From Planctomycetota bacterium (lineage in GTDB: Bacteria; Planctomycetota; Planctomycetia; Pirellulales; Pirellulaceae): DNA of 46,294 bases. Made by a program: the position numbers and the translations under genes. Shown here piece by piece: positions 17,301 through 24,402 of this stretch. How positions within the stretch are numbered: the stretch's first letter is position 1; each line of letters opens with the position of its first letter. The DNA is taken from assembly GCA_023430365.1 (NCBI GenBank), contig JAEZAS010000387.1:1-46294 (forward strand), given 5' to 3'. The notes under the pieces are model-generated. The model did no database searches, had not been told where the DNA came from, and saw only the letters and a list, made by a program, of their open reading frames with translations.

Positions 17301-20300
17301 TCGCGATAGGCCGGCGTTGATGTTGTTGATGTTCGCCGGAGTGCCTTCGCTGCGAACGCGGACGAACCAGCGCACACCTTTCTCGGTGCCCGGCAGCACG
17401 ACTCGCATCGAGGCGTCGTTCGGGTTGGTGCCGTAGAAATCGCGGCCCAGGTGCGGATCTTTCTGGAACGTTTGGGCAAGGCCCGACAACGTGTCGTTGT
17501 CGGTGGACCTGGCCAGCACGGTGCCGTTGCCGTTGACCAGTTCCAGGACGACATTCAGCCCGTAAGAGGTGCGGTCGATGTCGAACCAGACCTCGGTTCC
17601 GCCGTCGCCCGTGAAGCTGTAGACGTCGACGTCATGGGCGTTGTCCAGGGCGATGAAGCCTTGCACCTCGAAGCCCAGGCGGCGGTTGTCGTCGCCCGAC
17701 TTTTCGTTGGGAGCCAGGTTGCCGAGGTTCTGGGCCTGGGTGAGTGGAACACGATTCTGGTCGCCGAGCGGACGGCCGGTGTTCGGATCGTTCGCGGCGC
17801 CGATGTAGGCCGGTTCGGTCTCGAGAACGATCGCCACGTTGCGGTCGTTGCTGTACTGGTCGAGCGTGATGCTGTTCCAGTCGCCCGGCTGTGGGGTGGT
17901 GGCATTGCCATTGTTGTTGGTGTCGAACAGCGGCAGGCCGGTGATCGGCTGCAGGCCGGCGGGGACGGTATCGTCGGCAAGCGACGTGAGCACCACGGGG
18001 CGGTTCGGCTGACCGACGATGTGCAGGGTGCCACCGATACGGTCGGTGATTTCCATCGGCACGCCGTTGACGTAGAAGCCGGCGTCCTGGCCGAAGAGCT
18101 TCACCACCAGGCTTTCGGCCACGCTGCTTTGCAGGCGGAGGCCGCTGAACGTGTGGTGGTTGAGGATCGTGATCTGATCGCGTAGCACGTGGGCGATGTC
18201 GGTATCGTCCCAGATCGATTCGGTCGTCAGGACGCCGCCGCGCACCTCCATGCCGTTGGTGCCGTTGTTGACGATCCGGTTGAGACGGACGAGCGGGCCA
18301 AAATTGTCGCCGAGCGTCGTGTAGGCGTCGTAATTGCGGCGGAGAACCAGGCCGGCGTCGGCCAGGCCCGTCGAACGGCCGTAGTCGGCCTGGACGGTCG
18401 CCTGCATCGAGTTGGCATTGATGCTGATGATGTGACCGGCGTTGTCGCGAATGATGTTGTCGACAATGATCGGCTGGGCGCCGCGGACGAAGATGGTGGC
18501 CGGACCGTTGCTGCCGCGGCCATTGCGGTTGCCGCCGCGGCCGGTGCCGTCATCGTTGAACTGGAACACCGACTTGGCGATGCGGACGTCGGCCTGGTGG
18601 ACTTCGACGGGATTGAACGTGGCGAAGTCGCCTTCGATCGGAGTTTCGCCGCCTGCGTAGAAGATGCGGGCTCGGTCGATGCTGCCAACCGAATTGGCAT
18701 TGAACATCAGGCCGCCCCAGTTGCCGGCCTGCGGTGCGCTGACGGCGCCGTCGTTGCTGGTGTCGAACGTGCCGCCGGCGCCGTACTTGTCGTCGTACAG
18801 CGACGTGAGGATCACCGGCTGCGCATCGCTGCCTTCGACGATCAGTTGGCTGCCGACGCGAGCTTCGATGCGGGTTCCTTCGAACTTGACGATGACGCCG
18901 GGATCGATCCGGAGGCGAGCGTCGGTTCGCGCCGTGATATTGCCGAATTCGTCCATGAAGGCGCCGCCGGGCGTGCCGTCGATATGGAGGTTTTCGGTGA
19001 TCAGGTGGACGATGTCGGTGTCGTCGAACCGAGCGAACGTGCTCAGCACATCAACCGGGCTGCCGAACTCGGTTCGAATGCGGACGAACAGGCCGTTGAA
19101 CGAATTCAGGATGACCGTATTGCCGTAGATCTCCGGACCGATTCGGCTTTCCGCGCCGGCGACGCTGATCGGGCCGCTCGTGGCGATCGTGTCCTGGAAG
19201 CTGTCGGGGTTGGCCGACATGGCGGCATCGGCGCTGAACGTGATGCGGTTGAACGTGATCGTTGGACGGGCCGTGATCACGTGGATCGGCGTGAACAGTT
19301 CTTCCGACGAGTTGACGACGACCTTGCCGCCGCCGTACGAGATGTTGGCGTGGTTGACGTAGTTCAGGAAGATGTTCTCGTCCTCGCGGTCCGAGTCCTC
19401 GCGGAACACGATGCCGCCCCAGTCGCCGGCCGCGGCGGTGATGCCCGGCCCGTCGGTGTCGCCGCCGATCGTATCGTTGCTGAACGACGTGAGGTGGACG
19501 TTGTGCACCGGGGTGCCCAGAATCTGGATCACGCCACCGGCGCGGCTGATGCCCTGGGTCGAGGTGCCGGCGTCGATGTTGGCCCGCTGGAACTTGAGAA
19601 TCGCGCCCGCGTCGATCATCACCGTCACCCCTTCGGGGACGAGGAAATCGTTGCCGTCGGCGAGTTCTTCATTGAAGTCGTCGTAGCCGATCACGTAGGG
19701 CAGGTTGTCGCCAAGCGTGCCGAGAGTTCGGTCGGTTCCGCCGTTGCCGACGATGCGAATGATCTGGCCGGGAGCGGCGACGGCGATCGCTTCCTGGATG
19801 GTGTTGTAGGGAGCGTTGAGCGCCCCGGTTTCGGTGGCGGCGGTGGTGGCTTTGTCGACGTAGATGGTCGAACCGGGAACGCTGTTCGACTGGAAGAAGA
19901 ACTCGTAGGCGCCGCCCGCTCGGCCGTCCAAGTCGCCATCCAATTCCGTGCCCGTGGCGTCCTTCATGCCCGGCCGGGCCGCTGGCACGAAGTTGAGCTT
20001 CAATTCGTAAGCGCCGTCGGTCGTGCCGCCGAAGCCACTGTCGAGCACCGTGGGATCGACGCCCGTCATGCCCGTGGAGGTGACGCTCACATAGTAGGTG
20101 CCCGCCGTCAGGTCGAGTTCCAGGAAAGAGTCGCTGCTGTAGTAGTCGTCATTCTTGGCGACGATTTCACGGACCAACTGGCCATTGTCCATGTACTCGC
20201 GATACAGCGTGATGACCGTATTGGCCTCGCGCAAATCGGCAGCCGTCCGATTGGGCAGTCGTTCGGCGATCGTTTCGGCCGAGAATCGGCCCGCTTCGGT

Positions 20301-22304
20301 GAGCTGGAACTTGTACAGGTCGATGTCGCGACCTTCCGGGCGATACAACGTCTGACCGTGCAGGATGTCGTGATCACCGGGGAACACCGGTTCGGCGGGG
20401 TTCTGGGCGCCAGGGGTGGTGTCCGGAGTTTCGGCAGAGCCCTGGATCGTGAGGGCCGGCAGGTCGTAGGAGTGGCCGAGGCCGAGCAAGTGGCCGATCT
20501 CGTGCAGGGCGACGTTGAACCACGCGCCGCCGTATTCGCTGTTGCCCCAGGCTTCGGCATTGTCCATGATCGCCAAACCGGAGCCAGCCAGGCCGGCGAC
20601 GCCGCCCGATCCGGTCGGAATCGTCGGGTCGATCGCGCGCATGTCGCCCGTAACCACGCCAAGCGCGGCGCTGCCATCCTCGGGCGTTTCGACGAACTTC
20701 ACGCCGAGGTAGCGTCCATACAACTCGAAGATTTCGCGAGCCCGCTGCTTCTGGTTGTCGGTGATCGCGTTGAACAGGGTGTTCCCCTGCGGCGTGCTTC
20801 CGTAAATGGCCGGGAAGTTGTAGGTGATGACCTGAATACCCTGCACGCCGTCGGGACCACCATTGAGATGCTCTTCGCCAGTTTCGGCAGGGGGCAGATC
20901 GCGATGGCCGGGATCGTCGCTCGTCCCAGGCCAGGCGATGTTGTAGAACTGCGGCGCCAGGTAGCCGCTAATCGTCTGCCCAGCGCTGCCGATCACGCCC
21001 AGGTTGCCGGCCGTGCCGAACGACGAATCGTTGCCGGCATTCTCCAGCGGAGCCGCGTTGTCGAACTCAATGTCCAGCCGGTAGCCGCCTGTGGAGGTGC
21101 CAGGAACGGCTCCGCTGCCATCGGCCAGGTAAGAGATGTTGCCCGAGCTCGAGACTCCCAGGTAGTAGGTTCCGGCGGGGAGCGTATCCAACGTCAGCGT
21201 TTCGACGCCGCTGGTCGTGGCATCGAACGTGGGGCCGACTTGCACGCCGGCGCTGTTGAACAAGCGCAGGGCGGCATTGAAGCCAGGGCCTCCAGTCACT
21301 CGCGCCACGAACGGATCGGTGGCCGGAGAGATGGCCGTCCGGATGTCGATCCGGTAGAAATCGACGTCCGCGGACTGGGTGACAAGATTGGGGTTATCGC
21401 CCAGGTACAGCGTGGCGAACTTCAGGTTTTCGGACGAGTCGACCGGTCCGCCGACGTGGATCGCCGTGGCGCTCGAGTTGTTCGGCTCGTCGGTGACCCC
21501 CGCGACCAGCTTGAACGTGCCGCCCGGAATGTCGGTGGCAAAGGTGAGCGTGGCCTTGTATTCACCGGGAGTGGTGGAGGTGGGATCGACTGCCGTGTAT
21601 TGAACGGTCTGAGGCAACACGATGTTGCCGTTCGCCGTGTTGATGAGCTTGTAGTAGGCCGGATTGGAGACCGAAGTCGGGTCCATCCGATCGGGGTTGA
21701 AGTACACCTCGATCTGCCGGTTGTTCTGCGACAGCGAGCCGGTGATCGGGTTGCGCGTGATCGGCTGCGGCACGATCGCGATGATCTGGGCGCCGAGGTC
21801 GAGATTGAAGTTGTGCGTCACATTCACGCCGCCATTGACGGCGTTGCCCGCCGTATCGCGGAGCGGCGTGGCGCCGGCGCCGATCAATTCGATCCGATAA
21901 AGATCGTCGGGCAGGTGGTCGGCGAAGCGGATGATGATCTCGCGCGGCGAATCGGTCAGGCCGGAGTAGCCGGGCTGAATCACGACGTCGTCCGGCGTGC
22001 CGAACTGATCGTCGAGACCCGCGCGGGTGATCTGCACGCCGCCGGCGATCGACGTCGGATCGATCGATTGCCCTTCGGCGAAACGCAGGGTGATCTCGCG
22101 GGGAGCGATCGAGACGGTCGAGTCGTTGGCGACCGGGCCAAAGTTGGAGAGCACGTTGACGAGGGTCGGCCCCGTCGTCGCCATGACGCGACGATCCTCG
22201 AGTTGCTCAAGCTGCATCTTGCGCTGGTTCTGGCGAATCCGATCGCGGAAACGGCGGGTCTTCTTCAAGGCGGAGATTTGCTTCAGCGTGCGCCGAGTTG
22301 CCAT
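11364..22304 (-). CDS. giant multidomain surface protein with metalloprotease-type, beta-helix, GEVED and dockerin-like domains
   Basis: Predicted extracellular protein of 3646 residues. The N-terminus is basic and ends in LEQLEDRRVMA (about 32-42), like the other giant. Ig-like domains and a pre-peptidase C-terminal type domain (AGTYYLGVSSSGN) follow. Next is a metzincin-type zinc site HEIGHLLGLGH (H601, E602, H605, H611). Right-handed beta-helix modules of the type IxGTPxxPVxLTS...GDWGGI recur at least three times in the next thousand residues, with further PPC-type and jelly-roll-like segments. The C-terminus has a GEVED domain (DGEVEDYAI, about 3308-3456) and two dockerin-like repeats (DVNGDG near 3475, DVDGDR near 3530). 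The ATG at 22304 has GAGG about 11 nt upstream. Proteolysis, carbohydrate contact and adhesion are possible roles; none is proven. Confidence 0.88.
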   Translation of the reverse strand: MATRRTLKQISALKKTRRFRDRIRQNQRKMQLEQLEDRRVMATTGPTLVNVLSNFGPVANDSTVSIAPREITLRFAEGQSIDPTSIAGGVQITRAGLDDQFGTPDDVVIQPGYSGLTDSPREIIIRFADHLPDDLYRIELIGAGATPLRDTAGNAVNGGVNVTHNFNLDLGAQIIAIVPQPITRNPITGSLSQNNRQIEVYFNPDRMDPTSVSNPAYYKLINTANGNIVLPQTVQYTAVDPTSTTPGEYKATLTFATDIPGGTFKLVAGVTDEPNNSSATAIHVGGPVDSSENLKFATLYLGDNPNLVTQSADVDFYRIDIRTAISPATDPFVARVTGGPGFNAALRLFNSAGVQVGPTFDATTSGVETLTLDTLPAGTYYLGVSSSGNISYLADGSGAVPGTSTGGYRLDIEFDNAAPLENAGNDSSFGTAGNLGVIGSAGQTISGYLAPQFYNIAWPGTSDDPGHRDLPPAETGEEHLNGGPDGVQGIQVITYNFPAIYGSTPQGNTLFNAITDNQKQRAREIFELYGRYLGVKFVETPEDGSAALGVVTGDMRAIDPTIPTGSGGVAGLAGSGLAIMDNAEAWGNSEYGGAWFNVALHEIGHLLGLGHSYDLPALTIQGSAETPDTTPGAQNPAEPVFPGDHDILHGQTLYRPEGRDIDLYKFQLTEAGRFSAETIAERLPNRTAADLREANTVITLYREYMDNGQLVREIVAKNDDYYSSDSFLELDLTAGTYYVSVTSTGMTGVDPTVLDSGFGGTTDGAYELKLNFVPAARPGMKDATGTELDGDLDGRAGGAYEFFFQSNSVPGSTIYVDKATTAATETGALNAPYNTIQEAIAVAAPGQIIRIVGNGGTDRTLGTLGDNLPYVIGYDDFNEELADGNDFLVPEGVTVMIDAGAILKFQRANIDAGTSTQGISRAGGVIQILGTPVHNVHLTSFSNDTIGGDTDGPGITAAAGDWGGIVFREDSDREDENIFLNYVNHANISYGGGKVVVNSSEELFTPIHVITARPTITFNRITFSADAAMSANPDSFQDTIATSGPISVAGAESRIGPEIYGNTVILNSFNGLFVRIRTEFGSPVDVLSTFARFDDTDIVHLITENLHIDGTPGGAFMDEFGNITARTDARLRIDPGVIVKFEGTRIEARVGSQLIVEGSDAQPVILTSLYDDKYGAGGTFDTSNDGAVSAPQAGNWGGLMFNANSVGSIDRARIFYAGGETPIEGDFATFNPVEVHQADVRIAKSVFQFNDDGTGRGGNRNGRGSNGPATIFVRGAQPIIVDNIIRDNAGHIISINANSMQATVQADYGRSTGLADAGLVLRRNYDAYTTLGDNFGPLVRLNRIVNNGTNGMEVRGGVLTTESIWDDTDIAHVLRDQITILNHHTFSGLRLQSSVAESLVVKLFGQDAGFYVNGVPMEITDRIGGTLHIVGQPNRPVVLTSLADDTVPAGLQPITGLPLFDTNNNGNATTPQPGDWNSITLDQYSNDRNVAIVLETEPAYIGAANDPNTGRPLGDQNRVPLTQAQNLGNLAPNEKSGDDNRRLGFEVQGFIALDNAHDVDVYSFTGDGGTEVWFDIDRTSYGLNVVLELVNGNGTVLARSTDNDTLSGLAQTFQKDPHLGRDFYGTNPNDASMRVVLPGTEKGVRWFVRVRSEGTPANINNINAGLSRGEYRLQVRVRQVDNKPGSTVRYSDIRYATNGIEVIGLPYHSPLAGESTESTTPNDAFANAQYLGNLLTSDRGTISVAGSLSGAGDIDFYSFDLDYDFLQVIGDVSDAAKTISAMFDIDYADGLSRPDTTISVFNDAGQLIYIGRDSDIADDQPGAGQGLDADDLARGSFGKLDPYIGTAQLPAGSAGTAGLPNPQTRRYYVAISSNRRLPTALNAQFQANAASPLIRLEPINSVRRIVEDHIGYTNGSGLAQGAGARLIDITNIQTLATHINTFNLSDAVLFTTSGDGVRQVDPFTGDTEVGQYGGMSEIRDLVMRNDGRLFGYRYVLNNNTTAGQLVELDPTTNSWISRGNDGIADPPQGNTDIDLIGAPDVGALAFTGNNYTSAYELYFAVTSNAALGGSVSYLYRADPNTGNVRDGTGPLGRRVQPITAATASSGVANFGVSRVGFVSNTPGTAGDGISINITQDTLGAGQPVFVDVDNTAPATPIINITLNTDVSTAQAAMTVGSVNFQFVADNPGPAGNNIQLVITKQANVANGASVSVNGSTINIVLDSANVTAQQLATALNNNAAASALINVSFTGDPAANIGPGAAAGTIQLAGGSPSSAQDIIRAIQNHPLASSLVTATLTQGNGAAAVTGPGATQQFNLTGGTGTISATTGMAHLDGVMYGVSANGGFYRISLSSGAATPITTFPGVSFTGLTVGPQNLNSGAYSNLLFATTSNGQLMAFDTNGVVQAIFENDATSVSIAGSAGLAFSPLDFNLWHPTLYRRLEAGHGVNAAPDNSRGATEGGTSMYFGFEPWNQAGNTYYTYGGPNGNLNRQMGIMEEQFQRSLSTNPTIPNTYNFLGGAKGSLVTDGFSLAGYSRTDKPTFYFNYWLQTEDRNDNEGRMRDSARVYVSRDNGVTWELIATNNAVLDDPQTTSLEGELTTFKSTSGSELPGNERQDIQELYDVGSWRQARVDLSDYAGASNLKFRFDFSTSGVTGAAAFEDSFGDDSHPERGARNQFGGFAIDDLIVGFAERGEMATGASAGLTTFFAQPAPVAPAHLAPTPNEVLAGSYQLEIRRGGDHGWNGSAGSPAIGLGYTYDTNTRLVQDVREAAPLPVQDFETGVFSNLRWAHFHEAPWTVVEYAPGEFRAESGGIGDNEASTLELTADVGAGTITFDWGVDAAFGDRLEFYIDGQLRSLITGLNPGQQVSFPVTAGVHNFRWHFVKDDAGASGGDRGWIDNVTFSNGAQVGSGTRGDENQWRDQGHIQIEQNLITDSLLVGILVDAAPRNIAGNNLPFQGSVRKLTVPNVDNLVPGVAIVNNTIGGYGTAGIRFSGDPNVAGQPVAASPFGRILNNTVYGGLTPTGVGIQITDNAAPTVLNNIIANAAVGIGIDNSTAQQKTVVGFNLFQGNISDGTRGSDALVLAANEPLFVNPSTRNFYLASGSRAIDSSLNSLGERPSYRAVIRELGIPDSPILAPEYDMYGQKRLDDTTQNPTPGQGNQIVKDRGAIERADFIGSFVNLIHPLDNDGDGLDRNTDLNDVVISGTPPIPRFVLKLRDTGIGIDDLAVNPDQFVLTENGVPLVLGTDYSFIYNPNTDEVTFLPASGTWNDESLYVITVDNTVATGVKDLAGNTILPNRQDGSTIFTIYIGTPYDYSDLPDTYQIARHLLASDLYLGQGVSAEPGPQPVGLDDDDGLAGGLAGLELNPGLTSTMNILALMDGHLDVWIDLNGDGDFDVDEYIADASGAITGSPTAQTVTFTMPAATLGASALRLRYSSAGISSPSDEAPDGEVEDYAITISGSPFQNPADDGENDAFSRDVNGDGFITALDALIVINFLNQLGPIYPSNLYPNGIPLPNAELPDAGTVPNARYVDVDGDRFLTNFDALVIITWLNDNPIGPSGEGEGYASSIPTTTYASSSIVIEEKESVVDAGLVADEFFAADSGLAPVDNDSWNSDELFNVLGENEDQEDDLIAILAYNLEDGDDA

Positions 22305-22398
22305 GGACCAAAACCTCAAAAGGGCAAAAAGTGCTAGCGTTTCGGGCTCTGCGGACGGTCCAGGATGGGGAGAGACCGCCTCTGACTGTTCCGGTCAG

Positions 22399-22422
22399 CA
22401 GGAAGGGGTTAGGCCCTTCCTG
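22399..22422 (-). other. hairpin in the predicted 5' leader of the 3646-aa gene
   Basis: CAGGAAGGG and CCCTTCCTG form a perfect 9-bp stem with a 6-nt loop, about 95 nt before the start codon and inside the predicted leader (start near 22475). There is no U tract, so it is not a simple terminator. It could stabilise the long mRNA or affect translation. Its arm sequence AGGAAGGG resembles a ribosome-binding site but is too far upstream to serve as one. Confidence 0.5.
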
Positions 22423-22481
22423 TCAGGTGCGCAGATGTTTCCGAGTGGGTAAAGCAGAGCGAAAATACGGAGTTACGTCGG

Positions 22482-22520
22482 ATTATAATTGCGGGTCAGG
22501 GGCCTGCAACGAAATTGCGC
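22482..22520 (-). promoter_or_regulatory. predicted promoter of the 3646-aa surface protein gene, with the conserved upstream block
   Basis: On the minus strand GCGCAATTTCGTTGCA (22520 to 22505) overlaps a -35-like TTGCAG (22509 to 22504). After 16 nt there is a perfect -10 TATAAT (22487 to 22482). Transcription would begin near 22475, leaving a leader of about 170 nt. The 16-nt block, CCTGAC downstream and GGGCTTAA with ATCGG further upstream are shared with the other giant gene's upstream region. Confidence 0.62.
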
Positions 22521-22619
22521 GCGGTGCGTTTGCGTGCCAATCCGATCGCTTAAGCCCAACGACCCAAGTAGTTGCGCCGCCGCGCTGAACCGCAAAACGC
22601 CGATGGGCCGAAACCCTGC

Positions 22620-23420
22620 TCAGGCATCGAGCGGGCCGGTTGCAGCGGTCGTGCGGCGCATAACGAGGGCCGATACCGCATAGACGCGATTTCCGAGCTT
22701 CCAGTTCCACGGCGAAGTTGGAATATGGCAACGGATTCGGCCCGCGAACCACGCATCGGCCGTCAGGAGCCGATGCAATCCCCCCGGATGGAGGCCCTGA
22801 AAGAAGTTGCCCTTCTGCAACAGCTCCGCTGCCAAGGCGGGCAACCGCTTCTCGTCAGCGGAGGCCACCTCGGGCGCTGTCAGGGAGGAAAGGAAATCGA
22901 ATACGAGCACTCCGACCCCGCCAGGCGGCAGCAGTTCAACGAGGTGCTGCAAGTGGTTGCGGCGGGCGGCTGCGATTGCCTTCGCCCGGTCGTCTGGCCG
23001 ATCCGCCGCTGACTGGGCGGCCGCATCGACGAGTTGGCTCAGCAGGCAAAGCGAGGCGACGACTGTCGGGCTGAAGTTCGTGGGAGGCGACCAGTTCCCT
23101 TCCCTCAAGTCGACCGGCGCATGAGCTGTGATTCGGGGCTCGGCGGTCGCCAGTTGCCGCGCAACGCCAGCCGACAGTGCGTCCGCATCCCAATCGACCA
23201 GCAGGATGTGGTCATAGGCGACGAGCAGATCGCGCAGATCGACGTCGTTGCAGTTCCCCGCGCCGAGCAGGATCAAGCGGGGCGGATCGCGAAACTCCGC
23301 GGCGGCGCGCACAAGGAGCCGCATGACATGCAGGCGATGGCTGGCGAAATCGTCGAAGCTGCCGCGTGTCGACTCGTTGCGGCGGATTTGCTCGTCGAGA
23401 TCGTCCCGCGGCGCAGCCAT
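22620..23420 (-). CDS. SAM-dependent methyltransferase-like protein
   Basis: Cytoplasmic protein of 266 residues with a class I methyltransferase-like core. LILLGAGNCNDVDL fits motif I, HILLVDWDADAL fits the acidic end of strand 2, and LLPPGGVGVLVFDF fits the later core strand. Conserved substrate-binding features are not recognisable, so the target is unknown. I chose the ATG at 23420 because the protein then begins just before the conserved helix. The longer open frame upstream runs through a REP-like hairpin (23433-23456) and is probably not coding. The gene stands alone between the upstream region of the giant gene and a run of small genes. Confidence 0.7.
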   Translation of the reverse strand: MAAPRDDLDEQIRRNESTRGSFDDFASHRLHVMRLLVRAAAEFRDPPRLILLGAGNCNDVDLRDLLVAYDHILLVDWDADALSAGVARQLATAEPRITAHAPVDLREGNWSPPTNFSPTVVASLCLLSQLVDAAAQSAADRPDDRAKAIAAARRNHLQHLVELLPPGGVGVLVFDFLSSLTAPEVASADEKRLPALAAELLQKGNFFQGLHPGGLHRLLTADAWFAGRIRCHIPTSPWNWKLGNRVYAVSALVMRRTTAATGPLDA

Positions 23421-23432
23421 GAAAGAAGCCCC

Positions 23433-23456
23433 GTAGGGCAGGTTTTCAGCCTGCCC
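23433..23456 (+). repeat. single REP-like hairpin with 5' GTAG
   Basis: GTAG is followed by GGCAGGTT, a TTC loop and AGCCTGCC, an 8-bp stem with one G-U pair. It is a variant of the word that occurs as an inverted pair at 26518-26666; the differences between copies keep pairing through wobble. It lies only 12 nt upstream of the methyltransferase start codon, so in that mRNA the hairpin would sit immediately before the ribosome-binding region. Confidence 0.65.
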
Positions 23457-23550
23457 GTCAGGAAGGGGGACTACTCCGATGACGAAGGATCCAGAAGGAA
23501 GCCCGCGCACCGCGTGGTCACTGGGGCCTGTTCATTCGTCGTTTTAACGT

Positions 23551-23577
23551 CTGGTCAGGCAAATAGCCTGTCCCCAG
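23551..23577. repeat. imperfect palindrome near the 3' end of the zinc-ribbon gene
   Basis: CAGGC (23556-23560), AAATA, GCCTG (23566-23570), flanked by CTGG and CCCCAG that can extend the pairing. It lies just downstream of the zinc-ribbon gene's stop and upstream of the methyltransferase gene, both on the minus strand. It has no U tract. It resembles the other short palindromic words of this window, but no second copy is visible here. Confidence 0.4.
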
Positions 23578-23587
23578 CGGCTGGCGC

Positions 23588-23725
23588 TTAGCGCTTGCGC
23601 GGCTGGGAAGGGACGGCGTGGCAGCGCTTGCAGCGCTTCACCTGATTGTTGAGCTTAGCGCCGCATTTGCCACAGCGGCGGGCCATCGTGGCGCGAACGA
23701 ACGAGGTGCGAGGACGAGTCTTCAT
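23588..23725 (-). CDS. 45-residue zinc-ribbon protein
   Basis: Small, strongly basic protein with one predicted zinc site made of two CxxC knuckles (CGKCG and CKRCH) separated by about ten residues. A C-terminal tail of SQPRKR follows. The composition suggests RNA or ribosome contact, like small ribosomal zinc-ribbon proteins, but I cannot assign it to a known ribosomal family. The start at 23725 (MKTRPR) is preferred over the frame's earlier codons because the upstream part is not protein-like; an internal start at MARRCG is also possible. It ends just before the palindrome at 23551-23577. Confidence 0.65.
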   Translation of the reverse strand: MKTRPRTSFVRATMARRCGKCGAKLNNQVKRCKRCHAVPSQPRKR

Positions 23726-23834
23726 CGGCGTACGATCCGTACGGAAGTCAGTGGGAAAGCCCCGAAGCTTAACGCCGAAGGCTGGTTCGGGCAAGGTGAG
23801 GCGTCCGAGCGAGCGAACGGCGCTGGGGTCGCTC

Positions 23835-23916
23835 GTAGCTGAATTCTCCAGAATTCAGAAGTGTTTGAGTGGATCGGCCAGCCGTGGGATGTCTGAATTC
23901 TGGCGAATTCAGCTAC
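23835..23916. repeat. REPIN-like pair of inverted GTAG hairpins
   Basis: Two 24-nt copies in inverted orientation, 34 bp apart. Copy 1 (23835-23858) is GTAG, CTGAATTC, TCCA, GAATTCAG. Copy 2 (23893-23916, reverse complement) is the same with loop GCCA. They match at 23 of 24 positions; the only difference is in the loop. The 5' GTAG plus hairpin and the head-to-head pairing at about 80 bp are the hallmarks of REP doublets (REPINs). It lies between two minus-strand genes. Confidence 0.75.
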
Positions 23917-23926
23917 GGGGAGGCGA

Positions 23927-24154
23927 TTAGAGGGCGGCGAAGCGGTGTCTGCCGCCGGGCAGGCACCATTGGACGACCAGGGGCGGAAACTCGCGATCGA
24001 GAATCGCGCGGATCAGGTCGCAGTCGAGGCCACTGAGGCTTTCGGCAGGGGAAAGACCTAACGCCCGCATGCACTCCGCTCGGAAAACGGTCCGGTTGCC
24101 GAGCATCAGTTCGACGAGCTGGTATTCACGTTGTTGGCGGGCGATCGATTCCAT
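23927..24154 (-). CDS. hypothetical 75-residue protein
   Basis: I do not recognise this protein. It begins MESIARQQREYQLVELM and is probably alpha-helical in its first half (ALGLSPAESLSGLDCDLIRAILDREFP), with two cysteines in the second half and no membrane segment. No strong ribosome-binding site precedes the ATG at 24154. It is supported as a gene by its protein-like composition, by filling the gap between a REPIN-like element and the next divergent gene, and by the absence of a better frame. It is transcribed away from the HTH gene. Confidence 0.45.
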   Translation of the reverse strand: MESIARQQREYQLVELMLGNRTVFRAECMRALGLSPAESLSGLDCDLIRAILDREFPPLVVQWCLPGGRHRFAAL

Positions 24155-24402
24155 GACGCAACTCTAGTCTGCGGCCCGCCAAATCCGCTAAGCGCGAAGC
24201 CGCAGAGCGTCCGGCTTGCGGTTTGTCGCCCGCCGGGGAACCGGCCGACGATTTTCCGGATTTTTACGGCGCGAGTGACCAAAGGTGTCACGCGCTGCTG
24301 GTCCACTCATGCTGGCAGAGGTTCTGCCCTGGCCGAGGGTGGCGGCGTGCGCGGCGCTCCGCTGCTTCGGCCTTCAGACGCTTCAACTTCGGGAGGTACA
24401 CC

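Noticed and set aside
18189..22337. Plus-strand open frame of 1382 codons opposite the 3646-aa gene
   Set aside because: Same antisense artefact of high-GC coding sequence: low-complexity R/V/D/G composition, no motifs. The opposite strand has a zinc protease site and many known domains.
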